From: Butyricicoccus sp. OM04-18BH
GTDB lineage: Bacteria > Bacillota > Clostridia > Oscillospirales > Butyricicoccaceae
Assembly: GCF_003481705.1 (NCBI RefSeq)
Contig: NZ_QULN01000003.1
Location: forward strand, 124,001-188,000
Reading direction: 5' to 3'
Length of the DNA stretch: 64,000 nucleotides
Part shown: in pieces, positions 1 to 8,519 of the stretch
Layout: every line of letters begins with the position of its first letter
Numbering within the stretch: the stretch's first letter is position 1
Notes under the pieces: model-generated
The model's input: only the letters and a program-made list of their open reading frames with translations
Databases searched by the model: none
Told to the model about the DNA's origin: nothing
Program-made: the position numbers and the translations under genes

Positions 1-174
1 GCCGAAAAGCTCACGCTTTTCCGGCAGATGTGTTCTGACTGCGCAGAACACAGACGTCCGAAAGTTCCTGTGCAGAAACTTTCTCCCTCTCAAAGTAAAG
101 AAACCGAGGCGCATGTCCCCGGTTTCTTTGCGTTTGCACAGCAAACGCTTTTTCATGCGCGCTGCCGCGCGACA
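1..174 (+). repeat. Copy A of small hairpin-repeat family (family 2)
   Basis: Starts at or before the window edge. It is a series of small hairpins: GAAAAGC/GCTTTTC, then CCGGCA, then TGTTCTG/CAGAACA, then CCGAAAGTT/AACTTTC, GCGTTTG/CAAACGC and a GCGCGC..GCGCGC end. The linkers and the TGTTCTGAC...CGCAGAACAC hairpin recur at 58291-58402, and the first hairpin skeleton recurs on - at 10130-10200, but the other stems carry different bases that still pair. No reading frame or RNA class is recognised. Its role is unknown. Confidence 0.55.
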
Positions 175-241
175 GTCACTGTATTTACTACGGCGGCTTT
201 CTTTTGCGCTATTTTCCTTTTGTTCTGTGATTTTGACGAAA

Positions 242-276
242 TTGTTCTATGCAAGCGCCCGTTTTTTTGGTATACT
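242..276 (+). promoter_or_regulatory. Possible promoter for the mannitol dehydrogenase family gene
   Basis: A good -10 hexamer TATACT lies at 271-276. The only TTG-type hexamer upstream (TTGTTC, about 242) is 23 nt away, which is too far for a classic sigma-A promoter, so only the -10 is convincing. Confidence 0.35.
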
Positions 277-377
277 ATATACGATAGGAGACGAACGGCG
301 CGACTGACCGCCTTTTCGCCTGAAAAAGACGCTTTTCCGCTCGCTGCTCCGTTCACTGAAAGGATGTGACCGCTTTT

Positions 378-2000
378 ATGAAACTGACAAAAGAGAGTAT
401 CAAACATAACGCGTCCTGGAAGGGTTACCGCCTGCCGCAGTACGACATTGACGCCGTGCGCGAGTCTACGCACAAGGCCCCGACCTGGCTGCATTTCGGT
501 GCAGGCAACCTGTTCCGCGCTTTTCCTGCGGTTCTGGCGCAGCGCCTGCTCACCGCAGGGCTGACCGATACCGGCATCATCTGCTGCGACGGCTACGATG
601 AGGAGCTGATCGACCGCTGCTACCGCGCCTGCGACCATCTGTCGCTGTCCGTGACCCTGTATTCCAACGGCACCATCAACAAGGAGATCATCGCTTCCGT
701 CACCGAGAGCCTCAAGCTCAGCGAGGACGGCGCACGCCTCAAGGAGGTCTTCGCCGCTCCCTCCCTCCAGATGGTCACCTTTACCATCACCGAGAAGGGC
801 TACGCCATCCAGAACGATGCGCACGACTTCCTGCCCGACTACAAGGCCGACATGGAAGGCGGCCCGGACGCCTGCCGTTCGTTCTTCGGCAAGCTCGCGT
901 CCCTGTGCCTCTCGCGCGTCCGCGCAGGCCTCGCTCCGCTCGCGCTCGTGTCTCTCGACAACTGCTCGGATAACGGCATTCGTCTCGAGCGCGCCATGCG
1001 CTACATGACCCAGGCCTGGATGCAGCACGGCTTTATCACCGAGGACGAGTATTTCGCCCTCATCAAGAAGAACACCTACCCGCTCTCCATGATCGACAAG
1101 ATCACGCCTCACCCGGACGAGCGCATCGCCAAGGCGCTCGCAGACGACGGTGTTGAGGGCGCGCAGCCGTTCGTTACCGAAAAGGGCTCGGTCGGCGCGA
1201 TCTACGTCAACTCGGAAAATCCGCACTACCTGCTCATCGAGAACGCCTTCCCGAACGGCCATCCGCCGCTCGAGCAGTGCGGCGTTATCATCACGCGCCG
1301 CGACATCGTCGAGAAGTCCGCGCAGATGAAGGTCGCGACCTGCATGAACCCGATGGACACCGCGCTCGGCATTTTCGGCTGCATGCTCGGCTACACGCAG
1401 GTCAGCGCAGAGATGAAGGACAAGGAGCTTGTCAACCTGATCACCCGTCTGAGCGAGAACGAGGCAATGCCGATGGTCGCAGACCCGGGCGTTATCGACC
1501 CCGAGGCATTCCTGCACGAGGTTCTGGGCGAGCGTTACCCGAACCCCTTCCTCCAGGATTCTCCGCAGCGCACCGCAACCGACACCTCCCGTAAGATCGC
1601 GCCGCGCTTCGGCACTACGCTGTACGCTTACTATAACTCCATGCTTCCGGCACACCGTGCGACCAAGCTGGTCTATATCCCGCTCGTGCTGGCAGGCTGG
1701 CTGCGTTATCTGGTCGGCGTTGATGATCGCGGCGACGCATTCGAGCTCAGCCCGGACCCGAACATCGAGCACGTCCGCAGCCTGATGGGCAACCCCAAGC
1801 TCGGCGACGAGTGCCCGGAGGCACAGCTGTATCCGCTGCTTGCGAACCGCTATTATTTCGGCGTCAACCTGTTCGAGATCGGCGTCGGCGAGACCGTTGT
1901 CCGCATGTTCAACGAGCTGAACCGCGGTCCGCGCGCAATCCGCGAGACCCTCAAGAAATACTGCGGCGAGGAAAAGACCGAAGAGTGGATCTTCGACTGA
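378..2000 (+). CDS. Mannitol dehydrogenase / fructuronate reductase family oxidoreductase
   Basis: A polyol-specific long-chain dehydrogenase/reductase of about 540 residues, the usual length for mannitol dehydrogenase, fructuronate reductase (UxuB) and tagaturonate reductase relatives. The N-terminal dinucleotide-binding signature HFGAGNLFRAF is clear, followed by TITEKGY and VSLDNCSDNG, which match this family's conserved blocks. It would catalyse NAD(P)H-linked interconversion of a keto-sugar acid or ketose with its polyol in the cytoplasm. The exact substrate cannot be read from sequence, and no hexuronate genes (uxaC, uxuA, kdgK) flank it. A GTG at 366 is also possible, but the ATG at 378 better fits the AAAGGA upstream. 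It stands alone with its own terminator. Confidence 0.85.
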   Translation: MKLTKESIKHNASWKGYRLPQYDIDAVRESTHKAPTWLHFGAGNLFRAFPAVLAQRLLTAGLTDTGIICCDGYDEELIDRCYRACDHLSLSVTLYSNGTINKEIIASVTESLKLSEDGARLKEVFAAPSLQMVTFTITEKGYAIQNDAHDFLPDYKADMEGGPDACRSFFGKLASLCLSRVRAGLAPLALVSLDNCSDNGIRLERAMRYMTQAWMQHGFITEDEYFALIKKNTYPLSMIDKITPHPDERIAKALADDGVEGAQPFVTEKGSVGAIYVNSENPHYLLIENAFPNGHPPLEQCGVIITRRDIVEKSAQMKVATCMNPMDTALGIFGCMLGYTQVSAEMKDKELVNLITRLSENEAMPMVADPGVIDPEAFLHEVLGERYPNPFLQDSPQRTATDTSRKIAPRFGTTLYAYYNSMLPAHRATKLVYIPLVLAGWLRYLVGVDDRGDAFELSPDPNIEHVRSLMGNPKLGDECPEAQLYPLLANRYYFGVNLFEIGVGETVVRMFNELNRGPRAIRETLKKYCGEEKTEEWIFD

Positions 2001-2017
2001 GCTTCGTCCCGAAAAGC

Positions 2018-2048
2018 AAAGCACCGGCTCTCGCCGGTGCTTTTTTCG
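2018..2048 (+). terminator. Intrinsic terminator of the mannitol dehydrogenase family gene
   Basis: GCACCGGC / GCCGGTGC stem with a short loop, followed by TTTTTT, 18 bases after the stop codon. Confidence 0.9.
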
Positions 2049-2052
2049 TTTT

Positions 2053-2755
2053 CTTGTCAGCAGACGCAAAATCTTCCGCCGATACAGCGGGGTAGCGCTG
2101 AAGGCGACTTTACGCCCTCGGAGGACGTGGTCATTGGCCGCCTTCGGCGGCCGGGGGGGCCGGTGTTCACCGGCGGGAATGCCGCCGTCTGGCGGCGGAG
2201 ACAAAAGGGGGCAAGGGCACCATATGGTTCCCTTGCCCCCTCTTGACTCCCCCCAAACCCTCCTTTGCGCCGCGACGCCCTTTGGTCGCGCGGCGAAACG
2301 GGAGAAACGGGGCTCAGTTCCGTGCGTCGGGCAGATTTTGGGATGCTGTTATGCCCTGAATTCACTTTGCGTAAACTGCCGCGCATAACAGTGCGCGGCC
2401 AGACGGTGCAGAGCGGCAGCGTTCTGCTGCGAAAAGCTCCGCTTCGATCAAGGATGTGCCCTTGGAGCACCAGACGCCCCTGTGGGCCCCTCGCTTTTAG
2501 ACGCGCGACCGAAGGGAGTCGCGTCCGAGGGAAGATGTGGGGGTGTCAAGAGGGGGATAAGAAACCCGGAGGGTGTCTTGGCCCCCTCTTGCCCCCGCCG
2601 CCGGGCGGCGGCAATGCACACGCCCTCCGAGGGCGTAAAGTCGCCTCCACCGGCTGCGCCGCTGTATCGGCGTAGGTAACCCCTCTGCTGAGGGTTAAGA
2701 AAAAAGGGCGCACCGCTGTATCGGCGGTACCGCTTACCCTCTGCTGAGGGTAAAG
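2053..2755 (+). repeat. R1: long inverted-repeat element, core +, duplicated right end
   Basis: First of seven copies of the intergenic element. The left end is a GATACAGCGG terminal module. The left palindrome is GGGGGCAAGGG/CCCTTGCCCCC (2207-2240). The core hairpin is at 2378-2399 on +. The right arm mirrors the left with CCGCTGTATCGGCG and ends in CCCTCTGCTGAGGG. Unlike other copies, the right terminal module is present twice in tandem (2655-2697 and 2709-2755). It lies in a convergent gap between the 378-2000 gene and genes on the - strand. Open frames crossing it exist in several frames at once and look like by-products of high GC. Confidence 0.85.
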
Positions 2756-2784
2756 ATAGAAGACTCCTGCTTCCGCAGGGAAGC

Positions 2785-2813
2785 AAAAAACCTCCCGGCT
2801 TCCCGGGAGGTTT
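2785..2813 (-). terminator. Intrinsic terminator of the 35-codon gene
   Basis: CCTCCCGG / CCGGGAGG stem followed on the - strand by TTTTTT. It lies about 50 bases after the stop of the small gene at 2860-2967. Confidence 0.85.
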
Positions 2814-2859
2814 CTCAATATCTATGTGAGCAACAGAATATCAGTTTTCGGGGCTGCGC

Positions 2860-2967
2860 TTAGCGTGCAGTACGGTTGCCGCGCTGCAGCGTCTTAGCGC
2901 ATACACGCTCGCCCTCCAGCTCCATCATACGTGCGCTTACCAGACCATTAAAAAAGCCCTTCATCAT
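2860..2967 (-). CDS. Small protein of 35 residues, function unknown
   Basis: Not recognised. It starts MMKGFFNGLVSARMMELEGE and ends in a basic tail. There is one cysteine, no membrane segment and no signal peptide. A good ribosome binding site (AAAGGAGAG) lies 8 bases before the first ATG, a promoter-like TTGTAT-17-TATTAT/TATAAT region lies upstream, and a strong terminator follows, so this looks like a complete independent transcription unit rather than a chance frame. It sits downstream of the xanthine dehydrogenase operon on the same strand. It could be a regulatory peptide or a small structural protein; nothing in the sequence decides. Confidence 0.6.
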   Translation of the reverse strand: MMKGFFNGLVSARMMELEGERVCAKTLQRGNRTAR

Positions 2968-3030
2968 GATTATTCTCTCCTTTACATCTTGTATTTCTAT
3001 TTCTCGTGAGTCCTTTTCTTGAACTCTGGT

Positions 3031-3062
3031 ATTATAATACACGATTCTTCACAGGAATACAA
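3031..3062 (-). promoter_or_regulatory. Promoter candidate for the 35-codon gene
   Basis: On the - strand TTGTAT (3057-3062), a 17-base spacer and TATTAT (3034-3039), with an overlapping TATAAT at 3031-3036. AT-rich context, about 65 bases before the small gene. Confidence 0.5.
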
Positions 3063-3188
3063 GAGTCGGATTTTATGAATATCTCACAATCACAATGCTT
3101 TGTTTTTATGCACATTGACCATTCAAGTCTCGCACGTTGCATAAACAACGCCTTTTCATTCTATCTATCCTGCACAAAGGCAGGCAGA

Positions 3189-5468
3189 TCACTCCATCAC
3201 GACCATTTCGGGCGTGATCGGCAGCTCGAAGAAGCGCTTTCCGGTCGCGTTGTACACAGCATCCGCAATCGCCGGGAGCGGCGTGTTGATGACGACCTCG
3301 CCGATCGACTTCGCGCCGAACGGGCCGGCATCCTCATAGCTGCAATCGAAATCGACGCGGATGCGTCCCACATCGACGCGCGCCGGGATTTTGTACTGGA
3401 GGAAGGAATTTTCCGCGAGAACACCCTTTTCGTCATAGGTGACGTTCTCGGTCAGCGCCATGCCGATGCCCTGGAGCAGACCGCCCTCAGCCTGCACGCG
3501 CGTCAGATTGGGGTTGATGGGCGTGCCGCAGTCCACGCAGGCCGCATAGTCGATGACCGAAATTTCACCGGTCTCCGTGTCGAGCTCGATCTCGGCCGCG
3601 CCGACCATGTACGGCGGAGGCGAAATCTCGGAGGTATGCGAAACCGTCGCTTCGAGCGCGGTGTTATTGTTATTCTGGGTCGACGCGCCGATCTCCTCGA
3701 GGGTCACGCTGCGTCCCTCCTGCTCGCCCGTCTCCACTCGCACGCACGTGCCGTCAAACGAAACCTCCTCGGCCTTTACGCCCATCATCTCCGCACCGAA
3801 CGCCTTGATCTTATCGCGCAGCTCGAGCGCACACTTCTCGGTTGCCTTGCCGGTGACGTAGATCGTGCTCGACGCATAGGAGCCGGAGTCATACGGCGAG
3901 GAATCGGTATCCGCGCCGAGCGTGATGACCTTGTCGAGCGGACACTCGAGCACCTCGGCCGCGATCTGCGCGAGCGTGGTGTCGCAGCCGGTTCCCATAT
4001 CCGCCGCCGCGATGCGCAGCGTATAAAAGCCGAAATCGTTGAGCTTGAGCGAGGCCGAGCCGACGTCCATGCTCGTGATGCCCGAGCCCTGCATCGCCAT
4101 GCCCATGCCGACCGCGCGCACCTTGCCATTGCCCATGTCGCGGCAGGGATATTTGTTGTCCCAGTCGATCATCTCGCGCACGCGCGCAAGACACCTGTCG
4201 AGCGTGCAGCTCGTGTTGACCTGGCCATAATAAGCCGGCATGACGTCGCCTTCCCTGACGATGTTCTTCTCGCGCAGCTCGAACGGGTCCATGCCGAGTC
4301 TGGCGGCAAGCTCATTTACCGCGCTCTCGACCGCGAACAGGCCCTGTGTCGCGCCGTAGCCGCGGTACGCGCCCGCAGACATGATGTTCGTGTACACAAC
4401 ATCGCTCGTGAAGCGGAACGCCTCGGCCTTGCCGTAGAGCGGAATGGACTTATGACCGGACAGGCCGACCGTTGTCGGGCCGTGCTCGCCGTAGGCGCCC
4501 GTATTGGACAGCGTGTAGAGGTCGATGCCGCGCACGATGCCGTCCTTCGTTGCGCCGAGACGGACGTGCATCTGCATCTCATGGCGCGGCGAGGATGCGG
4601 TCTGGCTCTCAACACGGCTGAAAATGATCTTGGAGGGCTTTTTCGTCATCCACGTGACGAACGCCGGATAGACTGCGCTGACCGCGGTCTGCTTCGCGCC
4701 GAAGCCGCCGCCGATGCGCGGCTTGGAGACGCGGATCATGCTCTTCGGGATGTGCAGCGCGTTGGCGATGATGCGGCGCGTATGGAACACGATCTGGGTC
4801 GAGCTGAGCACGTTCAGACGGCCGTAGGCGTCGATGCTGCAATAGGTTCGGAAGGTCTCCATCATGGCCTGCTGGCAGGCGCGGGTATGGTAAACGCGGT
4901 CGATCACGATGTCGCTCGTGCGGAGCACCTCGTCGATGTCGCCGCTGCCGCACTGGTCGTGCGCGCACAGATTGCGCTTATTATCCGCGCCCACCGGCGC
5001 AAGGCTCTCCCAGTTGTCCTCGGGGTGTACGAGGATGGGGTTGTCCTTGGCTTTGGTGAAGTCGAAAAGCGGCTCGAGCACCTTGTATTTGACCTTGATC
5101 AGCCGCATCGCCTTGTCCACGCACTTTTCGTCCTCGCCTGCGACAATCGCAACGACGTCGCCGACAAAGCGGACATGGCGGTCGATGACCAGACGGTCAT
5201 ACGGACTCGCCTCGGGATAGGTCTGGCCTGCCTGCGTGTAGCGGCGGCCGTCCTGCGGCACGTCCTCCCAGGTGAAGATGCGCTCCATGCCGGGCACCTT
5301 CATGGCGGCGGCGGTATTGATGCTCTCGACGATGGCGTTCGCATGGGGCGAGCGCAGCAGCTTGACGCACAGGCAGCCCTCAGGGATCACGTCATCCATG
5401 TACACCGGCTGACCGGTGACGAGCTGCATCGCGTCCTTTTTGCGCAGCGGTTTGTTTACGACCTTCAT
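3189..5468 (-). CDS. xdhA: Xanthine dehydrogenase-type molybdenum hydroxylase, large (Mo-cofactor) subunit
   Basis: Catalytic subunit of a three-part molybdenum hydroxylase that oxidises a purine or related N-heterocycle. About 759 residues, typical for the separate large subunit. The N-terminal a/b-hammerhead region is followed by Mo-cofactor-binding blocks: GGGFGAKQTA, AYRGYGATQG, DMGTGCDTTLAQ and, near the C terminus, FGAKSIGEVV containing the presumed catalytic glutamate. The start at 5468 is chosen for the AAGGAGG 10 bases upstream and the 4-base ATGA overlap with the 2Fe-2S subunit; a longer in-frame start adds residues unlike the family. Neighbouring MocA-like and xanthine permease genes support a purine substrate, but nicotinate or another heterocycle cannot be excluded. 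Confidence 0.9.
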   Translation of the reverse strand: MKVVNKPLRKKDAMQLVTGQPVYMDDVIPEGCLCVKLLRSPHANAIVESINTAAAMKVPGMERIFTWEDVPQDGRRYTQAGQTYPEASPYDRLVIDRHVRFVGDVVAIVAGEDEKCVDKAMRLIKVKYKVLEPLFDFTKAKDNPILVHPEDNWESLAPVGADNKRNLCAHDQCGSGDIDEVLRTSDIVIDRVYHTRACQQAMMETFRTYCSIDAYGRLNVLSSTQIVFHTRRIIANALHIPKSMIRVSKPRIGGGFGAKQTAVSAVYPAFVTWMTKKPSKIIFSRVESQTASSPRHEMQMHVRLGATKDGIVRGIDLYTLSNTGAYGEHGPTTVGLSGHKSIPLYGKAEAFRFTSDVVYTNIMSAGAYRGYGATQGLFAVESAVNELAARLGMDPFELREKNIVREGDVMPAYYGQVNTSCTLDRCLARVREMIDWDNKYPCRDMGNGKVRAVGMGMAMQGSGITSMDVGSASLKLNDFGFYTLRIAAADMGTGCDTTLAQIAAEVLECPLDKVITLGADTDSSPYDSGSYASSTIYVTGKATEKCALELRDKIKAFGAEMMGVKAEEVSFDGTCVRVETGEQEGRSVTLEEIGASTQNNNNTALEATVSHTSEISPPPYMVGAAEIELDTETGEISVIDYAACVDCGTPINPNLTRVQAEGGLLQGIGMALTENVTYDEKGVLAENSFLQYKIPARVDVGRIRVDFDCSYEDAGPFGAKSIGEVVINTPLPAIADAVYNATGKRFFELPITPEMVVME

Positions 5469-5938
5469 GCCTTGCCCTCCTCCTTCTGCTTTTTCCATGC
5501 GAGGAACGCGAGAATGCCGCGCAGCTGACCCTCATAGCCGGTGCAGCGGCACAGATTGCCTGCAAGGTATTCCTTGATCTCCTCCTCGGTCGGGTATTCC
5601 TTCTCGCGGAACAGCGCGAGCGCGTTCATGATGAAGCCGGGGTTGCAGAAGCCGCACTGCTCCGCACCCTGGTCCGCGATAAACGCGCCGAATTCGGCCG
5701 CCTCGTCCTGAAGGCCCTCGAGCGTGGTGATGCTGTGACCGCTCGCGCGCGCCGCGAGCATCGAGCAGGACAGGATGGGTCTCTCGTCCATAAATACCGT
5801 GCACAGGCCGCAGTTTGCGGTCTCGCAGCCGCGCTTGACGCTCTTGCAGCCGTGCGCGCGGACAAAGTCGATGAGCAGCGTATCCGCCGGAACGTCATCG
5901 ACGATCTTTTTTCCGTTTAAGTTTATCGTGATAAGCAT
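5465..5938 (-). CDS. xdhC: Molybdenum hydroxylase 2Fe-2S subunit
   Basis: Electron-transfer subunit of 157 residues carrying two [2Fe-2S] clusters. The N-terminal plant-ferredoxin-type cluster uses the C-x4-C-x2-C pattern (GCETANCGLC) and a further Cys near ILSC. The C-terminal helical cluster uses CGFCNPG and NLCRCTGY. All eight expected cysteines are visible. It passes electrons from the Mo centre (next gene) to FAD (previous gene). It overlaps the large subunit by 4 bases and follows the FAD subunit by 12 bases, so the three are one operon and probably translationally coupled. Confidence 0.92.
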   Translation of the reverse strand: MLITINLNGKKIVDDVPADTLLIDFVRAHGCKSVKRGCETANCGLCTVFMDERPILSCSMLAARASGHSITTLEGLQDEAAEFGAFIADQGAEQCGFCNPGFIMNALALFREKEYPTEEEIKEYLAGNLCRCTGYEGQLRGILAFLAWKKQKEEGKA

Positions 5939-5950
5939 AATCTTTCCTCT

Positions 5951-6721
5951 TTATTCCGCCGTGTTTTCGAGTGCTTCCGCCGCGCGGCGGACAAGCGTGC
6001 CGACGAGCTTTCTGCGATACGCCGCGCTGCCGCGCATATTCGAGCCGAGCACCGCCTCGCGCTGTACCTGTTCGGCCATCTGCTCCGCCGAACCCGCCTC
6101 CGGGGCGAAGATCATGGCACGCGCCGGGCGCGAGCCGATGACAAAGCGGCAGCCCTCCCCCTCGCGCACGGACGCGCAGGTGAGCGTCGGCAGGTCGGTC
6201 TTGGTCGGGCGGACCGAGCGGTAGTCAAAGCGCGCGCCCGCCTTTTTCGGCACGATGACGCGCACGAGCACATCGCGGTCCTTTTTGCGCTCCGCATACT
6301 CGGAAAGCGGCACAATGCCGCCCTTGTACAGCTCGACCGATGCATCGAGCGCCAGAAACATGGTCAGCACATCGGAGAAGCCGAAGCGGCTGTAAAGACT
6401 GCCGCCGAGCGTCGCGAGATTGCGCAGCTGCACGCCGACAATATGGCGAACGCTCTCGCGCATCGCGCCGTTCGTGTACGCCGCAAGGCCCTCGTGGGTC
6501 TCGAGCGTGCGCAGCGTCGTCATCGCGCCGATGCGGAACTCGGTTTCCGTCTCCTCGACAGCATCCAGACCGAGGTCGGACAGATCGATCGCCGTACCGA
6601 CATTCAGCGTTTCCATCTTGAGCCAGATCATGCCGCCGATGATGCGGTTCGACTTCTTCTGGTTCAGCTCATACGCTTCCTCGAGCGACTGAACCTTTTT
6701 GTATTCCCGTATCGTGATCAT
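5951..6721 (-). CDS. xdhB: Molybdenum hydroxylase FAD-binding subunit
   Basis: FAD subunit of the same enzyme, about 256 residues from the ATG at 6721 (MITIREYKKV), shorter than the usual 280-295. It has the family's N-terminal KVQSLEEAYEL and the flavin-binding stretch IGAMTTLRTLE followed by RNLATLGGSL, the equivalent of the conserved N-A-T-x-GG motif, and a C-terminal CO-dehydrogenase-flavoprotein-like region. First gene of the operon, divergent from the ModE-like regulator with 135 bases between them. A longer in-frame start at 6760 exists but lacks a ribosome binding site. Confidence 0.88.
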   Translation of the reverse strand: MITIREYKKVQSLEEAYELNQKKSNRIIGGMIWLKMETLNVGTAIDLSDLGLDAVEETETEFRIGAMTTLRTLETHEGLAAYTNGAMRESVRHIVGVQLRNLATLGGSLYSRFGFSDVLTMFLALDASVELYKGGIVPLSEYAERKKDRDVLVRVIVPKKAGARFDYRSVRPTKTDLPTLTCASVREGEGCRFVIGSRPARAMIFAPEAGSAEQMAEQVQREAVLGSNMRGSAAYRRKLVGTLVRRAAEALENTAE

Positions 6722-6795
6722 TTGTTTTTTCCTCTCTATGTTCCGGAGAGATTTCTCCAAATCTATCTTTACATCTTTTATTTTACCATACTTTT

Positions 6796-6828
6796 TGCTA
6801 TAATAGCGTTATCGTTATCAATTTACAA
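6796..6828. promoter_or_regulatory. Overlapping divergent promoters with CGTTAT tandem repeat
   Basis: On +, an extended -10 TGCTATAAT (6796-6804) points to the ModE-like gene. On -, TTGTAA (6823-6828), 17 bases and TATTAT (6800-6805) point to the hydroxylase operon. The two -10 boxes share bases, so only one polymerase can bind at a time. CGTTATCGTTAT (6807-6818) sits in the - spacer and at the + start site and is a natural operator candidate for the adjacent regulator. Confidence 0.65.
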
Positions 6829-6856
6829 CGAGTTTTTTTGTGCGGAGGTGGTAATT

Positions 6857-7198
6857 ATGCGTCCGGTCATCCGGGTCTATCTGTACGACGAGAACGGCGA
6901 GCGCTTTTTCGGTGAGGGTCCGCTGCGGCTGCTGCACGCAGTCGAGGAGACCGGCTCGCTGCGCAGCGCGGCGCAGTCGATGGAAATGGCGTACACCAAG
7001 GCGCTGCATCTGCTGCGGCGCGCCGAAGCCGTGCTCGGCTTCGCGTTTACGCGCCGAACGATCGGCGGACGCGGCGGCGGCGGCAGCGTGCTGACCGATG
7101 AAGCAAAGGAGTTCATGCAGCGCTATGAAAGCTACCGCGATGAATGCGTGCGCACGGACAAAGAGCGCTTTGCGCAGTATTTCGCCGATGAAAAATGA
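6857..7198 (+). CDS. ModE N-terminal-domain-like transcription regulator (stand-alone HTH)
   Basis: 113 residues with the winged-helix pattern of the molybdate regulator ModE and LysR N termini: GPLRLLHAVEETGSLRSAAQ, then AYTKALHLLRRAE as recognition helix, then a glycine-rich wing (GGRGGGGS) and TDEAKEFM. The C-terminal molybdate-binding domains of full ModE are absent, as is common for this small family (LysR-like 'ModE repressor N-terminal' proteins). GGAGGTG lies 7 bases before the ATG. It overlaps the following MocA-like gene by 11 bases and is divergent from the hydroxylase operon, so it probably controls that operon and itself. Confidence 0.8.
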   Translation: MRPVIRVYLYDENGERFFGEGPLRLLHAVEETGSLRSAAQSMEMAYTKALHLLRRAEAVLGFAFTRRTIGGRGGGGSVLTDEAKEFMQRYESYRDECVRTDKERFAQYFADEK

Positions 7199-7835
7199 AG
7201 CAGTCGGCGCGGTCATCATGGCCTCCGGCCTTGCGCGGCGGTTCGGGTCGAACAAGCTGCTCGCGGACTTCGGCGGCGAGCCGATGCTGTGCCGCGCACT
7301 GGCGGCAACGGCCGGCATCGCGCCGCGTCTGGTCGTAACGCGCTCGGAGGAGGTGCACAGGCTGTGCACTGCTCTGGACGTTCCCGTGCTGCTGCACGCC
7401 CTGCCCCACCGCAGCGACACCGTGCGGCTCGGTCTGTCCGCCCTGCTGCGCGGGCAGCCGGCGCTTTGCGGCTGTCTGTTCGTGCCGGGTGATCAGCCGC
7501 TGCTGCGGCGCAGCACCGTAGACGGGATGTGCGCTGCGTTTGCGGCCTCGCAGGAAAAAGAACGGGACATTTTCCGGCTGTGCGCACCGGAGAATGGCTC
7601 TCCGTTCACGGTCGGCAGTCCCGTTCTGTTCGGACGCGAATATTTTGACGCACTGCTGCACCTTCCCGAGGGGAAAGGCGGCGGCGTTGTGCTGCGGCAG
7701 CACACGGAATGCGTGCGGCTGTTTGCCGCCGGGCATCCGGCGGAGCTTGAGGACGCCGACACGCCGGAGGCGCTGCAAAACCTGCTGACGCAGGAAGCAG
7801 CCCTGAAAAAGGTTTTACCTGAAGCAGGAGATTGA
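7188..7835 (+). CDS. mocA: MocA-like molybdenum cofactor cytidylyltransferase
   Basis: Nucleotidyltransferase of the MobA/MocA fold, about 215 residues. The N terminus VIMASGLARRFGSNKLL is the GTP/CTP-binding signature of this family, and VPGDQPLL is the metal-binding aspartate region. MocA-type enzymes attach CMP to molybdopterin to give the MCD cofactor used by xanthine dehydrogenase-type enzymes, which fits the adjacent operon. The start at 7188 is chosen because the family begins directly with A-V-I-(M/L)-A-(S/A)-G; it overlaps the ModE-like gene. The last codons run into the left terminal hairpin of repeat R2, so the element may supply the protein's C-terminal residues. Confidence 0.82.
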   Translation: MKNEAVGAVIMASGLARRFGSNKLLADFGGEPMLCRALAATAGIAPRLVVTRSEEVHRLCTALDVPVLLHALPHRSDTVRLGLSALLRGQPALCGCLFVPGDQPLLRRSTVDGMCAAFAASQEKERDIFRLCAPENGSPFTVGSPVLFGREYFDALLHLPEGKGGGVVLRQHTECVRLFAAGHPAELEDADTPEALQNLLTQEAALKKVLPEAGD

Positions 7836-8511
7836 CCTTCCGCCGTTCCGGCGGCTTGCCGCCGCAGGCGAGGCAGGCCCTCCCGGGACGAGGGGTGTTC
7901 GCCATGACATGGCGTGTGCATTGCCGCCGCCCGGCGGCGGGGGGATGTCGGTGCCCACCGACAGGGGTACGCCGTGCCCACGGCAGAGGGCAAAAGGGGG
8001 ATAAGACACCGAATGGTTTCTTATCCCCCTCTTGACTCCCCCTCATCTTCCTTTGGACGCGACTCCCTTCGGTCGCGCGTCTAAATGCGAGGGGCCCACA
8101 GGGGCGTTTGGTGCTCCAAGGCACAACGCTTGATCGAAGCAAAGCTTTTCGCAGCCGAATGCGAACGCCCTGCACCGGATGGCCGCGCACTGTTATGCGC
8201 GGCGGTTGACGCAAAGTAAATTCAGGGCCTGACAGCGTCCTAAAATCTGCCCGACGCACGGAACCGAGCCCCCGTTTCCCCCGTTTCGCCGCGCGACCAA
8301 AGGGAGTCGCGGCGCAAAGGAGGGTTTGGGGGAGTCAAGAGGGGGCAAGGGAACCATTTGGTGCCCTTGCCCCCTTTTGTCTCCGCCGCCAGACGGCGGC
8401 AATCCCCGGCCGCCGAAGGCGGCCACTGTCCACGCTCACTTTGAGCGTAAATCTCGCCTCCAGCGGCGCACCGCTGTATCGGCGGAAGGTATACCGTCAG
8501 CTGACGGTAAA
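7818..8511 (-). repeat. R2: long inverted-repeat element, core on -
   Basis: Element copy with the core reversed: the conserved 22-nt hairpin lies at 8182-8203 on -. The left end is the alternative terminal module (GCCGTTCCGGCGGC / GCCGCCGCAGGCGA); the right end is the GTATCGGC type, closed by CCGTCAGCTGACGG. The left palindrome is GGGGGATAAGA/TCTTATCCCCC and the right GGGGGCAAGGG/CCCTTGCCCCC. The left palindrome and following hairpin are almost identical to those of R5, suggesting recent exchange between copies. It lies between converging genes and overlaps the mocA 3' end. Confidence 0.85.
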
Positions 8512-8519
8512 AAGGATCT

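Noticed and set aside
2053-2755. CRISPR array or REP-type short repeat cluster
   Set aside because: The repeats are hairpin strings inside a single element of about 650 bp, not equal direct repeats with unique spacers, and no cas genes are present.
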